Source: Planctomycetia bacterium (GTDB lineage Bacteria > Planctomycetota > Brocadiia > Brocadiales > Brocadiaceae). Taken from it: DNA of 64,000 nucleotides. The stretch is taken from contig JABTVC010000001.1 in the NCBI GenBank assembly GCA_015075005.1, forward strand, positions 806,001 to 870,000, in the 5' to 3' direction. Both the position numbers and the translations under genes were made by a program. A model generated the notes under the pieces. The model worked only from the letters and a program-made list of their open reading frames with translations. It was not told where the DNA came from and did no database searches. Below, piece after piece: positions 45,555 through 55,914 of the stretch (positions within the stretch are counted from its first letter, which is position 1; each line of letters opens with the position of its first letter).

Positions 45555-46631
45555 ATCCAAACACGTAGCCGCAACCCTTTCTGGTTTTATCTGAGTCATA
45601 CACCGATGATCTTTCGGGCATACTTTCAGATGACAGGCAAGACAATCTACCTCAGCCCGTAATACCCGCCCGACCTCTGCCGGGGTATTAGTATACCTCG
45701 GGTCGTTTGGCCCCATGAGAGTTACCACTGGCTTCTTAAAGGCAACGGCAATATGTCGTGGGCCGGAATCAACAGTAATCATTAAGGAGCATCTTTTGAT
45801 TAGCGCTTTCAGGACGTCCAGAGAAATAATTTGATTTGCCAGATTTATCAATTTTGATCTTGCTGCCTGCTCAATGTCCATTGCCAATTTCTTTTCATGG
45901 GGGGCACATACAATAGCCGTTGTGCACTCCAATTGGTCATGTATGAGGTCAGCAGTCCGGGCAAATCCCTCTGCTGTCCAGCATTTCGAAGAGCCGTATG
46001 CCGCTCCGGGATTTAACAAGATAAGAGGATGGCCGTTGTGCAGGTGGTATTTTTCAAATATTTCATCTACGCGATGCCGGCCATGTTCAGTAAGAAACAA
46101 TTCCAAGTCTTTCGACTTTACTTCACAGCCAACAGCGGTACACAGATGCAGGTAATAGTCGCCCATATAGGTTGGGGAAAAATGGCCATTTTCATATAAT
46201 CGATTTATTCCGTTGGTAAGAAACCATGTACGTGCATCCCTTTTATACCCCACACGCCGTTTTACACCACCCAACCAAAACATGAATGCAGAACTAAAGG
46301 AATTGGGGAACAAAAAACCTAAATCGAATTTTTGGGCTCGCATGTACTTCACAACCGGAAGGTATTGTATGCCTCCCGGCAGATGGTCTTTTGAATCTAT
46401 AAGGAGTGATTTGTCAAACCAGGGAGCACCCTCAATGAGCTTCTGAATATAAGATTTCATGGCAAGTGTTATTGTTGCGTCCGGAAAGTTTTCTCTGATA
46501 CAGCGGAAGGCAGGCGTCGCCATAACAACATCACCCACCCAGTTTGGAGCACGAATGATGATTTTGTGTATATTGGTTGGTTTTTTCAATTGAATTCCGT
46601 ACCTGAAAAATAGATAGTAATATCTGTTCAT
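45543..46631 (-). CDS. Glycosyltransferase family 9 (ADP-heptose:LPS heptosyltransferase type)
   Basis: 362 residues. IIIRAPNWVGDVVMATPAFR (the GT9 start) and TVDSGPRHIAVAFKKPVVTLMG with the nucleotide-sugar pocket are the family motifs, as are GAAYGSSKCW and CLACHLKVCP. It would add heptose to the LPS inner core on the cytoplasmic face. The N-terminal 20 residues before the first strand may be spurious; a later start is possible. It implies an outer membrane with LPS. Confidence 0.88.
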   Translation of the reverse strand: MNRYYYLFFRYGIQLKKPTNIHKIIIRAPNWVGDVVMATPAFRCIRENFPDATITLAMKSYIQKLIEGAPWFDKSLLIDSKDHLPGGIQYLPVVKYMRAQKFDLGFLFPNSFSSAFMFWLGGVKRRVGYKRDARTWFLTNGINRLYENGHFSPTYMGDYYLHLCTAVGCEVKSKDLELFLTEHGRHRVDEIFEKYHLHNGHPLILLNPGAAYGSSKCWTAEGFARTADLIHDQLECTTAIVCAPHEKKLAMDIEQAARSKLINLANQIISLDVLKALIKRCSLMITVDSGPRHIAVAFKKPVVTLMGPNDPRYTNTPAEVGRVLRAEVDCLACHLKVCPKDHRCMTQIKPERVAATCLDLLK

Positions 46632-46731
46632 GACGGGCGCAGATGCTCGAGTTGAATTTTACTGAAACAGTTCGTACGTTGTCAAGGTAACTATAATATT
46701 GCGGCAAGATTCCTTTGTGCTGTTTTTTCTA

Positions 46732-46760
46732 TTGACAGTTGCTTTCTTCACCAATATCAT
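46732..46760 (+). promoter_or_regulatory. Promoter in front of the second two-component operon
   Basis: TTGACA (46732-46737), 17-base spacer, TATCAT (46755-46760), directed towards the kinase at 47034. Confidence 0.5.
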
Positions 46761-46920
46761 AAATTATCAGGAACAGGTTGTCATCGTCTGGAATTATCTG
46801 TCATCTGTCTGGTTTTCCCTGACCCCTGCTACTGGTAAACTGCCGAATTCTTTTTGTAATAGAAACCGTGGGAAAAATCGTGTATTTATCGTAAGCGTAA
46901 TAAATAAGTTTCTGTGCAAA

Positions 46921-46988
46921 CGTCATTGCGGGAGCGACAGCCTGAAACAATCTTTAAGGGTTGGATTGTTTCGCTCCGTTTGCAAGGA
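46921..46988. repeat. Dispersed palindrome of the cattgcgggagcga type
   Basis: cgtcattgcgggagcgac...gaaacaatctttaa is mirrored by ggattgtttcgctccgtttgcaa. The outline matches the common chromosomal repeat 'cattgcgaggagcgaagcga...gcttcgctccgctcgcaatg' but is diverged. Confidence 0.55.
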
Positions 46989-47033
46989 CAACTTTTTTTT
47001 GCATATACCAGTGTACCAATATTTAACTATATT

Positions 47034-49149
47034 ATGCCCCTGTACGAAATTATATCACTCATAGGTTTTATCCTTGGCACCATCTTGCATATAGTTCTTT
47101 CAATCCTGATTGTGCAAAGAAAACATAAGACACGGAGCGAATTGATTTTCCTCTTCCTCGTTATCAATTGTGGCTATGTGGCATTTTGGGAATACCATTT
47201 CTCTGTTTAGTTTTATCCTGTTTGGAAAATATTTTCTTTCGGTAAATTATATTGCTGCTGCAATTTCTTATGCAGGAATTGGTTTCATGCCCAGCTTGTT
47301 ACTTCACACGGCGGTATCCTTTCTTTTTGAGAGCAACCCGCAGATAAAAAAATCTTTGCAACGGCTTATCGTAATGGCTATTTATCTTCCCGTTATTCCA
47401 TTTTCCATGGTTATAAAGAAATTTATAACCTTTGAAGCCCCCGATTTGATTGCAACCACATCTAATTACGTAAAACCGTTTGTTTTTTGGTTAATACTAT
47501 CGCTGTTTATAGCAGCGGGTATTTCCCGATGGCTCTCGAAAATGGTAGATGAGAAGGAAGAGCGTAAGTTCCACCTGGCCATCTTCTGGGTGGTAACAAT
47601 AATCGCTGTGTTTATTGGATTTACGGTACTCCTTGATGGAAACAAGATTCCTTATGGGGGAGATTATCTTGTATTGGTTTCTATGTTGTCATCGATCTTT
47701 CCCAGCATTATTTTCTCCTATTATGTATACCGGTATAATTATATGGAATTTGTGCTTCGTCGCAGTGTCTTTTATTCGTTTCTTACCCTCATCCTGATTT
47801 GTCTTTATTATTTCGGGATCAAGCAATTGAGTAAATTCCTTGAGCGCCACTATCTGATAAATGCAAAGATGTTGGAAGCTGTATTTGTCATCGCTCTTGT
47901 ATTCTGGTTTCCAACAGGCAAGGAAAGGATACAGAAACTTTTAAGGAAACTGATATTTTATCGTGCTGCGGATAGTGAGTACCTATTAAACGAATTGAGC
48001 CACGTTATTAGCACAGATCCCCTCGTTAACTTCACAAAGCTGCTTGAATGTGTGGTCGAATCCATTCAAAAGGCCACAGCCATCAAATCTACCAACCTTC
48101 TCCTCTTTAAGAGTGAACGGATTCAGATTATTGGAGATAAAAAATACGCGCCTATCACCCAGTCGAATATACTGCACATAGTACAATATTTTGCCAACGG
48201 GGAATTTATGGCGCTGAACCGATACGAGGCAAGGGAGGTTCCGATCATAAACGAAATGAGACTGCTGGAAGCAGTCCTCATATTCCCGATATTTGTCAAT
48301 CGTAAACTTACAGGTCTTTTAAGCCTGGGACGAGCCAGGAGAGGTGTGCAGATTGCCTCAGATAATCTGGATCAATTGATGATAATCGCTAATGAAATTG
48401 GTTCCGCAGTAGAAAAATCAAAGATTATCGAGGAAAAGCTTGCCCTGGAAAGAAAAATGTATGAGAATGAAAAACTATCCAGCCTTGGACGTCTCTCTAC
48501 CAGTGTCGCCCATGAAGTAAAAAACCCACTGAGCTCTATAAAGGCTATTGTACAGGTCATGCGGGAAGATGTAAGAAAAAATGATCCTATGCAAGAAGAT
48601 CTCACCATTATCGTGGATGAAATAGACCGGCTGACTAAGGTGGTCAATCAGCTGTTGCAATTTGCAAAACCTGGCAGTGAGGTAAAAACGAGTGTCAGAA
48701 TCGGTGCCGTCATTCATTCGACGCTGATTGTGATCAATCACGAGGCAAAGCAAAATAAGATCACAACCATTTGCCAAATTCCCAACGACCTTCCGGAAAT
48801 CGCTGCCGATGAAGGGGCGCTCAAGGAGGTATTTTTTAATTTACTGCGTAATGCTGTCCAGGCGATGCCTTCTGGTGGAGAGATACATATTAGTGCCCAT
48901 TATCAGCCCGATAGTGATGCGATTCAGATAACGGTTGCCGACACAGGTATTGGCATACCACAAGAGTCCTTCCAGAAAATATTCGAACCATTTTATACGA
49001 CAAAACAAACAGGTACAGGGCTGGGGCTCTCCATCGTAAAGAAAAAACTGGAAGATATGGAAGCCACCATCCATGCGGAGAGTAACGGGCGCGGTGCGTC
49101 ATTTGTAATAAACTTTCCTTTATCTGAATCAATGTTAGTACAAACATAA
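47034..49149 (+). CDS. Membrane sensor histidine kinase with GAF domain, one frameshift
   Basis: From ATG 47034 (MPLYEIISLIGFILGTILHI) the frame runs to 47210, while the main frame takes over near 47185. Joined, the protein is about 705 residues. It has about eight to nine N-terminal membrane helices, a GAF-like region at about 330-440, the H-box STSVAHEVKNPLSSIKAIVQ, NLLRNAVQAMPSGG and GTGLGLSIVKKKL. The layout recalls PrsK-type kinases of exosortase-linked systems, but no exosortase genes are present. The sigma-54 regulator begins 5 bases later. Confidence 0.85.
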
Positions 49150-49153
49150 GATC

Positions 49154-50554
49154 ATGCTCAATCCTTCAGTATTAATTGTAGATGATGAAAAAGCCGCACG
49201 CTACGGAATGAGAAAGATACTTCAAAGGGATAGCTATATTGTTTACGAGGCAAAAGATGGAGCCGATGCACTTCACATGATAAAAACCCTGCGGCCAGCT
49301 TTGGTGCTTTTAGATATCAATATGCCCCATCTCGATGGTATGAAAACTCTTGAGACAATCAATACGATAAAAAACCCACCCCTGGTGGTCATTGTTACTG
49401 CGTATGGCTCAGAAAAAATTGCCGTTGATGCCATGAAGAAAGGCGCCTATGACTATATTGCAAAGCCATACGAAATCGACGAGCTTCGGATTATTGCCAA
49501 AAATGCCTTTGAACGACTTGCCCTGCAGGAAGAAAACGCCAGACTTCGTTTAGAAATTGGCCGATTGGAAGGTATGGGTGAACTCATCGGCCAAAGTGAT
49601 GCCATAAAGGACGTTTTTGAAAAGATAGAAAAAGTTGGCGCGACAGACGTTACAGTACTCATCCAGGGTGAAAGCGGCAGTGGAAAAGAACTCGTCGCGC
49701 GGGAAATTCATAAACGCAGTAAACGCCGGAATGAGGCTCTCATTATTATGAATTGTGCCGCAGTACCAGAGACCTTGGTAGAAAGCGAACTCTTTGGACA
49801 TGAAAAAGGGGCATTTACTGGCGCTGCAGAGAGGCGATTAGGCAAATTCGAGTTGGCCGATAAGGGATCTATATTCCTTGATGAAATCGGAGACATGAGT
49901 GCCAACACACAATCAAAACTTCTGCGAGTATTGCAGGAACAAAAGTTTGAACGTTTAGGCGGTACCGAAACGCTTGCAGTGGACGTCCGCATTATCAGCG
50001 CTACGCACTGTGACCTTGAAGAAGAAATCGAGGAAGGTAGATTCAGGGAAGACTTGTACTATCGGATTAAGGTGGTAAATATAAAGCTCCCACCCCTGAG
50101 ACACAGGAAAGAAGATATCCCCCTGCTTGTAAACCGTTTTTTACACTATTTTTCAGAGAAACATAAAAAACATGCTGTATCACTTTCCAATGAGGCAATG
50201 AAGTTTTTGGTGTCTTATGATTGGCCGGGCAATGTTCGTCAACTCAAAAACGTTATTGAGAGTGCTATCGTCCTTTCTCATAATGAAATCCTTGATACAA
50301 TAGACCTGCCGGAAGAGATAAAACATCCAGCTAATACGGTACTACCATTAAAAAATATTAATTATAATCTTTCTTTCCGTGATGCAAAGAAAATACTTAT
50401 TGAAAACTTTGAACGTGAATTTATAAAAAAGAAACTGGAAGAATGTGACGGAAACATTAGCCGTGCTGCAGAGGCACTTGATATGCATCGACAAAATCTC
50501 CAGCAAAAGATACGTGACCTCCGGATCAGCAAAGAAAGGAATTACCATGAGTAA
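49154..50554 (+). CDS. Sigma-54-dependent response regulator
   Basis: 466 residues. Phospho-Asp in ALVLLDINMPHLDG; Walker A GESGSGKE; the sigma-54 loop is canonical (KGAFTGAAERR); IFLDEIGDM is Walker B. The C-terminal helix-turn-helix is ISRAAEALDMHRQNLQQKIR. It is the partner of the GAF kinase immediately upstream and overlaps the start of the PpiC gene by 8 bases, so the three genes are probably one operon. Confidence 0.94.
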   Translation: MLNPSVLIVDDEKAARYGMRKILQRDSYIVYEAKDGADALHMIKTLRPALVLLDINMPHLDGMKTLETINTIKNPPLVVIVTAYGSEKIAVDAMKKGAYDYIAKPYEIDELRIIAKNAFERLALQEENARLRLEIGRLEGMGELIGQSDAIKDVFEKIEKVGATDVTVLIQGESGSGKELVAREIHKRSKRRNEALIIMNCAAVPETLVESELFGHEKGAFTGAAERRLGKFELADKGSIFLDEIGDMSANTQSKLLRVLQEQKFERLGGTETLAVDVRIISATHCDLEEEIEEGRFREDLYYRIKVVNIKLPPLRHRKEDIPLLVNRFLHYFSEKHKKHAVSLSNEAMKFLVSYDWPGNVRQLKNVIESAIVLSHNEILDTIDLPEEIKHPANTVLPLKNINYNLSFRDAKKILIENFEREFIKKKLEECDGNISRAAEALDMHRQNLQQKIRDLRISKERNYHE

Positions 50555-51473
50555 GTTATTTGTACTGCCGGTATGTTTGGTGTTAGCATTTTTGCAACCA
50601 CATACATTTTCTGCAGAAAAAGAGCAGTCTGGTAATATTGTTGCAACGGTAAACGGTAAAATAATAACAAATGAGGTGTTGATTCATAGACTTAAAATGT
50701 TTACAGATACAAACCCTGAAACAGTTGCCGCGAGGAGACAGGAAATTCTGGACCAGCTGGTTACCGATATATTGCTGGATGAATTCATTGATAAACAAGG
50801 GTTGATTGTTAGCCAGGCGGAGATTGAAAGGGAGGTAGACCAGATTCGAAATACTATCAATAGTAATCAGAAGAATGCCATTCAATCATTGGAACAAATT
50901 CTGGCATCTATCGGTTCTAATATCGATGAGTTTAAAAAAAGCGTAAAATACTCTATTGCACTTGAAATGTATTTTCATAATAAACTCGACGATAAGACCC
51001 TGAAAAAATATTTTGACGAGAATAAGAGCGTCTTTAACGGTGAAACTGTTAAGGTGAGCCATATCCTTATAGATACAAGAAATATGAAGACAGAGGAAGA
51101 ACTTTCCCGTGCACTGGAACAAATTAAAACGATCAAAAGAGAAATCGACAGGGGGATACCTTTTGATGAAAACGCAAAAAGGTATTCAAACTGTCCTTCT
51201 GCTCAAAATGGAGGGGATTTAGGATTTATTCAAAGAAAAGGAACTTTCGCAAAGTCCTTTTTAGATGCTGCATTTTTATTAAAAGTAGGTCAGGTAAGTG
51301 AACCGGTTCAGACGGAATATGGGTATCATCTGATAAAAGTCACCGACAAAAAAGAAGGTGACAATATTCAATTTAACGATATGAAGGAAAAGGTGCGTTT
51401 GGAAGCGTTAGATGCGGAAATACTCAATTTACTCGATCGCCTTCACAAAGAGGCCAAAATAGTGTTGCATTAA
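50547..51473 (+). CDS. Peptidyl-prolyl isomerase, SurA/PpiC type
   Basis: 308 residues from ATG 50547, which starts a signal peptide (LFVLPVCLVLAFLQPHTFSA). A SurA-like N-terminal region (NIVATVNGKIITNEVLIHRL) is followed by a parvulin domain: VKVSHILIDTRNMKTEEELS, KRYSNCPSAQNGGDLGFIQR and YGYHLIKVTDKKEG. A periplasmic foldase for outer-membrane or secreted proteins is likely. Cotranscribed with the two-component genes. Confidence 0.9.
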   Translation: MSKLFVLPVCLVLAFLQPHTFSAEKEQSGNIVATVNGKIITNEVLIHRLKMFTDTNPETVAARRQEILDQLVTDILLDEFIDKQGLIVSQAEIEREVDQIRNTINSNQKNAIQSLEQILASIGSNIDEFKKSVKYSIALEMYFHNKLDDKTLKKYFDENKSVFNGETVKVSHILIDTRNMKTEEELSRALEQIKTIKREIDRGIPFDENAKRYSNCPSAQNGGDLGFIQRKGTFAKSFLDAAFLLKVGQVSEPVQTEYGYHLIKVTDKKEGDNIQFNDMKEKVRLEALDAEILNLLDRLHKEAKIVLH

Positions 51474-51480
51474 TAACATT

Positions 51481-52173
51481 TTATTGTTTTCCTTTGTGGA
51501 TATAATCTGATATCTCTTTCGATGCAGTAATCTTTTTGGCAAGATCATAAGTGAGCTTACAAATAGCATCGTCAACTGCAGGGCCAAATTTAGGCCCAGC
51601 TGTAACCCACCACTCGAATTCAACCTTACTTGTTACAAAGTCCAATCCCTTCCCTTCCACAGCAACTTCTGACTCCCATACCTTATTTAGCCCGGGATCT
51701 AAAAATGACGATAGAACTGAAAGATTGTGTTGCCCAATCGCCCGCCATACAGAGGATTCTATATAAAGTTTTATATCAGAATTCTTTAACGTAACGGCCA
51801 GGATTCCATCCAAAGCCTTTCTATTCAAACTTTCCTTGTCTTGCAGATTATCTATTACTACTACCTCTTTGAATATAATTTTTGACATTTCTTCAATCTT
51901 CAAAGCGAGGGGTTCTCCGAAGGAGAAAATAAAATCCGGAAAAGTAAACTGAGGTGAACCAGCTTCATATTCTCTCAACGGTACTTCTTGAACATAGCTA
52001 CGCAACGCAGGTTCTATGTAAAGACCCACCGTAATGGGTAACGGAGTGATTTGGTAGACCCTTTTGTCAAGTTGTGGGGAAAGCATTACTCCTGGTCTTT
52101 TCCCGCTTAAGCACCCCGCAAAGATGAGAAAAGAGAGAAGAATTAACCAGTAGGTATATAAAACAGATTTCAT
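51481..52173 (-). CDS. Outer-membrane lipoprotein of unknown function
   Basis: 230 residues with a signal peptide and lipobox FAGC at about residue 21. The rest is soluble (VYQITPLPITVGLYIEPALR, then ILAVTLKNSDIKLYIESSVW). The strand pattern faintly recalls LptE/YajG-like lipoproteins but I cannot name a family. It is convergent with the PpiC gene, 7 bases away. Confidence 0.6.
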   Translation of the reverse strand: MKSVLYTYWLILLSFLIFAGCLSGKRPGVMLSPQLDKRVYQITPLPITVGLYIEPALRSYVQEVPLREYEAGSPQFTFPDFIFSFGEPLALKIEEMSKIIFKEVVVIDNLQDKESLNRKALDGILAVTLKNSDIKLYIESSVWRAIGQHNLSVLSSFLDPGLNKVWESEVAVEGKGLDFVTSKVEFEWWVTAGPKFGPAVDDAICKLTYDLAKKITASKEISDYIHKGKQ

Positions 52174-52298
52174 CTGCCACCCTTAATAAACTAAAATTTG
52201 CGTTATGTAACAAGACTCCTTAGCCGCATCACGCCTTTCATAGGAATCAATAGGAAACGAAAGTTTGAATTACTATCAATAGTTTTTCTATCTCTTCG

Positions 52299-52760
52299 CT
52301 ATGGCATTGAAAATACTTGTTTTGGGAGCCTTATACTGAGCACAGGACACGGGGCACTTCGGATTACTCTTTCTGCGACACTTCCAATCAATATATGTTC
52401 CAATCCAGTCCTGCCGTGAGTACCCATGATTATTAGGTCTATATGGTTATACCTGGCAGTCTTTATTATCTCAACAAAAGGAACACCTTTTTCCACAATA
52501 GGTTGTATGTGAATATTTGGCCGTATGTTATCTGGTATCAGATTCGTAAGTCTCACCTTAAGATTGTCTATCTGTTTATCATCCAATAACAAGTCAATTT
52601 GCTTCACTATATCTCTTATATCACTTATATGTGTTTCTATAACATGTATGAGATATAACGAAGCGCGTTCTTTGGTTGTTAGATCAATTGCATAGCTTAA
52701 TGCATAGGTAGAGCATGCTGAAAAATCGACAGGACAGAGTATTTTCTTTAATTTAATCAT
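52299..52760 (-). CDS. Universal stress protein (UspA family)
   Basis: 153 residues. KKILCPVDFSACSTYALSYA is the start and GTHGRTGLEHILIGSVAERV followed by IRSAPCPVL is the ATP-binding G-x2-G-x9-G(S) loop, complete. So it is probably the ATP-binding type. Function is a general stress role in the cytoplasm. Confidence 0.93.
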   Translation of the reverse strand: MIKLKKILCPVDFSACSTYALSYAIDLTTKERASLYLIHVIETHISDIRDIVKQIDLLLDDKQIDNLKVRLTNLIPDNIRPNIHIQPIVEKGVPFVEIIKTARYNHIDLIIMGTHGRTGLEHILIGSVAERVIRSAPCPVLSIRLPKQVFSMP

Positions 52761-52772
52761 TTTATGAATGGA

Positions 52773-52811
52773 AAAGGCAGTTGTTAATTATTTCTCTTAA
52801 CAACTGCCTTT
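52773..52811 (-). terminator. Hairpin between the small secreted protein and UspA genes
   Basis: AAAGGCAGTTGTTAA pairs perfectly with TTAACAACTGCCTTT (15 bp, nine-base loop). On the minus strand it follows the gene at 52852 and is followed by tttt. Confidence 0.7.
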
Positions 52812-52851
52812 AAATTACAAAGTTAGTAAATATTCCGGCATGCTACCACGA

Positions 52852-53196
52852 TTAGTGATGTCCGCTTGGATGAAGCGCAGCAGCGCCCAGATCCAAGGAT
52901 ATAAACCGAATATCTTTTTCTTCAAGGTTGACACTGGTATGTGCACTAGCGCCACCATGTTCATGTACGGTAATTTCATACATCCCTGGTTTCAATTCAA
53001 ATACACAGGTACCATTCTTACCGGTTGTACACGTATTATCACCTACCTTAATTTCCGCACCCTCAATAGGTGTACCAATAGCAGTTACAGTAACCAATAA
53101 TTTTGCAGGCTTAACCTGGTACGCTTGAACCTCTGCCATGCCAATTCCTGTGACCAGTGCGACACCCATGAACCCTGCAAATATCTTCTTAAACAT
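52852..53196 (-). CDS. Small secreted protein with carboxypeptidase-regulatory-like beta domain
   Basis: 114 residues. A signal peptide (about 1-25, ending VQA) is followed by a beta-sandwich of the CarboxypepD_reg type: LLVTVTAIGTPIEGAEIKVG and CVFELKPGMYEITVHEHGG. The C-terminus has two Cys (NTCTTGKNGTC) and ends HPSGHH. AAGGAGAAAGAGG is a strong ribosome binding site. Role unknown; it may be a periplasmic binding or stalk protein. Confidence 0.6.
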   Translation of the reverse strand: MFKKIFAGFMGVALVTGIGMAEVQAYQVKPAKLLVTVTAIGTPIEGAEIKVGDNTCTTGKNGTCVFELKPGMYEITVHEHGGASAHTSVNLEEKDIRFISLDLGAAALHPSGHH

Positions 53197-53461
53197 AACC
53201 TCTTTCTCCTTTCTTCTGTAGATTTAGATATTAAAGTCATATATCAAAGCGGTAATGCATATTCTCATTTAATCTCCCCCCTCCAATTCCACCCCCTTTC
53301 ACCATATATATTACTTTTCTATACTTCATAGTTAAGAAATACTAAATTATTATACATTTTAATATTTCTTCGTCAAGGTATAATATTTGTTTCAGAATAA
53401 GAACCAGCCGTCTTCATTCGGAAGAATATGGACGGATTCGGACATTCCCATTGTGATTTCA

Positions 53462-54100
53462 TCATAATTCCCTGATTACAAACATTCCCTTCATCGGATT
53501 CATCAGCACCGTCTTAATTCTTTCATGCCACAGTTCTCCAAATTCTCTTATCTCAGCATCGGTGCCTTTACCCGTTACAGCCAATGGCATTAAATCACCC
53601 ATTTTAGGATTTGCAGGGAGCATGGAATTGTTGTAAGAAATTTCTATCTTTTTGTTATTATCCATCCTTTCAAATATTACCGTACATACTGCATCTTCAT
53701 CTGCTTCTTTTGTTTCATCAAAGGAGAGTAAATTATGCCTGTTATATCGCCCCCCGCCCAATCCTTTAAAACCAGTCTCACCCGAGGCGCCTGTAATCAA
53801 AGTAACCACTTGTGATATCGGACCATTTACTTTATAGCCAACACCGCCTTTAAACGTTACCCTTATTTGTCCGCGCACGGGGGTTTCATTGCCGTATAGG
53901 CTTTTCAATGCCACCTGGGTTAATTTATACGCGCCAGAAACAGCAGGACATGAATGGCCGGCAAGCTTTACCGCATCCGTGTATGTAAATACAAATGGTT
54001 CATTTTTATCAATAGCACCTAGTGCCATGGCAAGCGGGTCTTTCGTCTTGATCGGTTCTACGGAGTCAAAAAATGATTTATTAAATTTTGTCTGTTCCAT
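53462..54100 (-). CDS. FmdE-like protein
   Basis: 212 residues with the FmdE-type core TDAVKLAGHSCPAVSGAYKL (a conserved His and Cys) and GGVGYKVNGPISQVVTLITG, then GGGRYNRHNLLSFDE. FmdE is named for a subunit found beside formylmethanofuran dehydrogenase; its biochemical role is not settled and distant members occur in many bacteria. A good ribosome binding site precedes it. The long C-terminal tail may be a second subdomain. It lies downstream of the acetyl-CoA synthetase gene on the same strand. Confidence 0.75.
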   Translation of the reverse strand: MEQTKFNKSFFDSVEPIKTKDPLAMALGAIDKNEPFVFTYTDAVKLAGHSCPAVSGAYKLTQVALKSLYGNETPVRGQIRVTFKGGVGYKVNGPISQVVTLITGASGETGFKGLGGGRYNRHNLLSFDETKEADEDAVCTVIFERMDNNKKIEISYNNSMLPANPKMGDLMPLAVTGKGTDAEIREFGELWHERIKTVLMNPMKGMFVIREL

Positions 54101-54162
54101 TGATATGTTCCTCTCCTTAAATTAAAAATTTAGTCTGCTGGTTATCGAAACATTGATTCTGT

Positions 54163-55914
54163 CTAGTCTTCGAGTGTGGATATATCCCCCGTGGGTAATC
54201 CAAGGTCTCTTGCCTTTAATAACCGGCGCATAATTTTGCCACTCCTGGTTTTGGGCAAATTTTCACAAAATTCAATTTCTCTCGGGTAAGCATGGGCTGC
54301 CAAACGGTGCTTGATAAATATTTTTATTTCTTCTTCCAATCCCTTTGAGGTCTTAAAACCTTCCCGAAGTACCACAAATGCCTTGATAATTTCTCCCCGT
54401 TCTGCATCGGGCTTCCCAATTACACCTGCCTCCGCTACTGCCCTATGTTCGAGTAAGGCACTTTCTACCTCAAAAGGTCCCACTCTGTGGCCAGATGTAT
54501 TAATTACATCATCTGCCCTCCCTACAAACCAGAAATAGCCATCCTCGTCCCGATATGCGGTATCGCCGGTACTATACCACCCCTGGATAGTGAAATATTC
54601 CTTAAACCGTTTTTCATCACCCCACACTGCCCTCAGCATGGAAGGCCATCCTGGTTCTAACGCTAAAAGACCATGTTGTCCTGCAGGCAACTCGTTTCCT
54701 TTGCCATCAACGATGGTTGCTTTAATGCCAGGAAATGGCTTACCCATGGAGCCTGGCTTTATCGGCAAACATGGATAATTGGCGATCATAATGGAACCCG
54801 TTTCCGTCTGCCACCACGTATCATGAATGGGTAAATGGTAAACTTTTACCCCCCATCGTATTACCTCCGGGTTAAGGGGTTCTCCTACACTGCAGATATA
54901 CCGCAAACTGCTTAAGTCGTATTTTTTTGCCAGATCATCGCCGGACTTCATCAACATACGCAAGGCCGTGGGAGCAGTATACCATGCCGTGATTTTATAG
55001 GTCTGAATAATCTCGTACCACTTTGCTGTATCAAACCGGCCATCGAAAACATAAGAAGAGATACCATTCAGCCACGGCCCCCACAATCCATACACGGTTC
55101 CTGTCACCCAACCTGGGTCTGCCGTACACCAATAGACATCATCGTCTCGCAAGTCAAGCACCCATTTGGTAGTAATATAATGTGAAATCATATCGTTGTG
55201 AACGTGCGTTATACCCTTCGGTTTCCCTGTTGTACCGGAAGTATACAGGATATAAAATGGATCTTCGTATTCCATCCATTCCATCTCAAACTTATCAGAA
55301 GCGTCTTTCATCAACGTGGCATAACATACATCCCTTTCTTCTAATTCGTATCCCTCTGTGTTGTTGACTAATACGATATGCTCTAACTTGGGTAATTCCC
55401 ATAGCACGGTGTCAACACGCTCTTTCAATTCCGGCGTGGTAATCAATATCCTGGTCTCGCTATTTTGCAGACGGTCGCGAACGGCATCTGGTCCAAAGGC
55501 AGAAAACATAGGGCCGGCAATGGCCCCAAGCTTTGCGATTGCTATTATGGCGATATAAAGTTCAGGCAAACGCGGTAGAAAAATGAAGACCCTGTCTCCT
55601 TTTTTCACGCCTATCCGCCGGAGCATATTTGCACACGTATCAGAGAGTCTTTTTAATTCAAGGAATGTATACTTCTGGCAGGTCCCATCGGCGCCCTCCC
55701 AATACAATGCCACTTTATTCTTCCTCCAGGTTTGGGCATGTTTATCAATGGCCTCATAGGCTATATTTACTTTATTTGTGGAGTTACCGGCTATTGATAA
55801 TTCTTTTTTAACGATGTCCCAGGAAAATTCTCTATAGGTCTTTTCGTAATCAACAAGACCCTCTGCCACGGGTTTTTTATTTATGATTTCTCCGCTTTTC
55901 ATAGATAATACCAT
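54163..55914 (-). CDS. acsA: Acetyl-CoA synthetase (AMP-forming)
   Basis: 583 residues of the ANL superfamily. Motif A3 FYILYTSGTTGKPKGITHVH near residue 220, A5-like WYSTGDTAYRDEDGYFWFVG, and the A10 lysine in PKTRSGKIMRRLLKAR. VYWCTADPGWVTGTVYGLWG and TWWQTETGSIM are the acetyl-CoA/propionyl-CoA synthetase pocket type. It would activate acetate with ATP and CoA. The length is nearer the Bacillus AcsA (570) than E. coli Acs (652). Confidence 0.92.
   Translation of the reverse strand: MVLSMKSGEIINKKPVAEGLVDYEKTYREFSWDIVKKELSIAGNSTNKVNIAYEAIDKHAQTWRKNKVALYWEGADGTCQKYTFLELKRLSDTCANMLRRIGVKKGDRVFIFLPRLPELYIAIIAIAKLGAIAGPMFSAFGPDAVRDRLQNSETRILITTPELKERVDTVLWELPKLEHIVLVNNTEGYELEERDVCYATLMKDASDKFEMEWMEYEDPFYILYTSGTTGKPKGITHVHNDMISHYITTKWVLDLRDDDVYWCTADPGWVTGTVYGLWGPWLNGISSYVFDGRFDTAKWYEIIQTYKITAWYTAPTALRMLMKSGDDLAKKYDLSSLRYICSVGEPLNPEVIRWGVKVYHLPIHDTWWQTETGSIMIANYPCLPIKPGSMGKPFPGIKATIVDGKGNELPAGQHGLLALEPGWPSMLRAVWGDEKRFKEYFTIQGWYSTGDTAYRDEDGYFWFVGRADDVINTSGHRVGPFEVESALLEHRAVAEAGVIGKPDAERGEIIKAFVVLREGFKTSKGLEEEIKIFIKHRLAAHAYPREIEFCENLPKTRSGKIMRRLLKARDLGLPTGDISTLED

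Larger units (their letters stand above)
46632..47033. other. Intergenic region with promoter and repeat, before the second kinase
   Basis: About 400 bases. It contains the promoter at 46732 and the dispersed palindrome at 46921; I see no gene in it. Confidence 0.5.

Noticed and set aside
48475-49147. Minus-strand ORFs opposite the kinase ATPase domain
   Set aside because: Shadow frames of a well supported histidine kinase.
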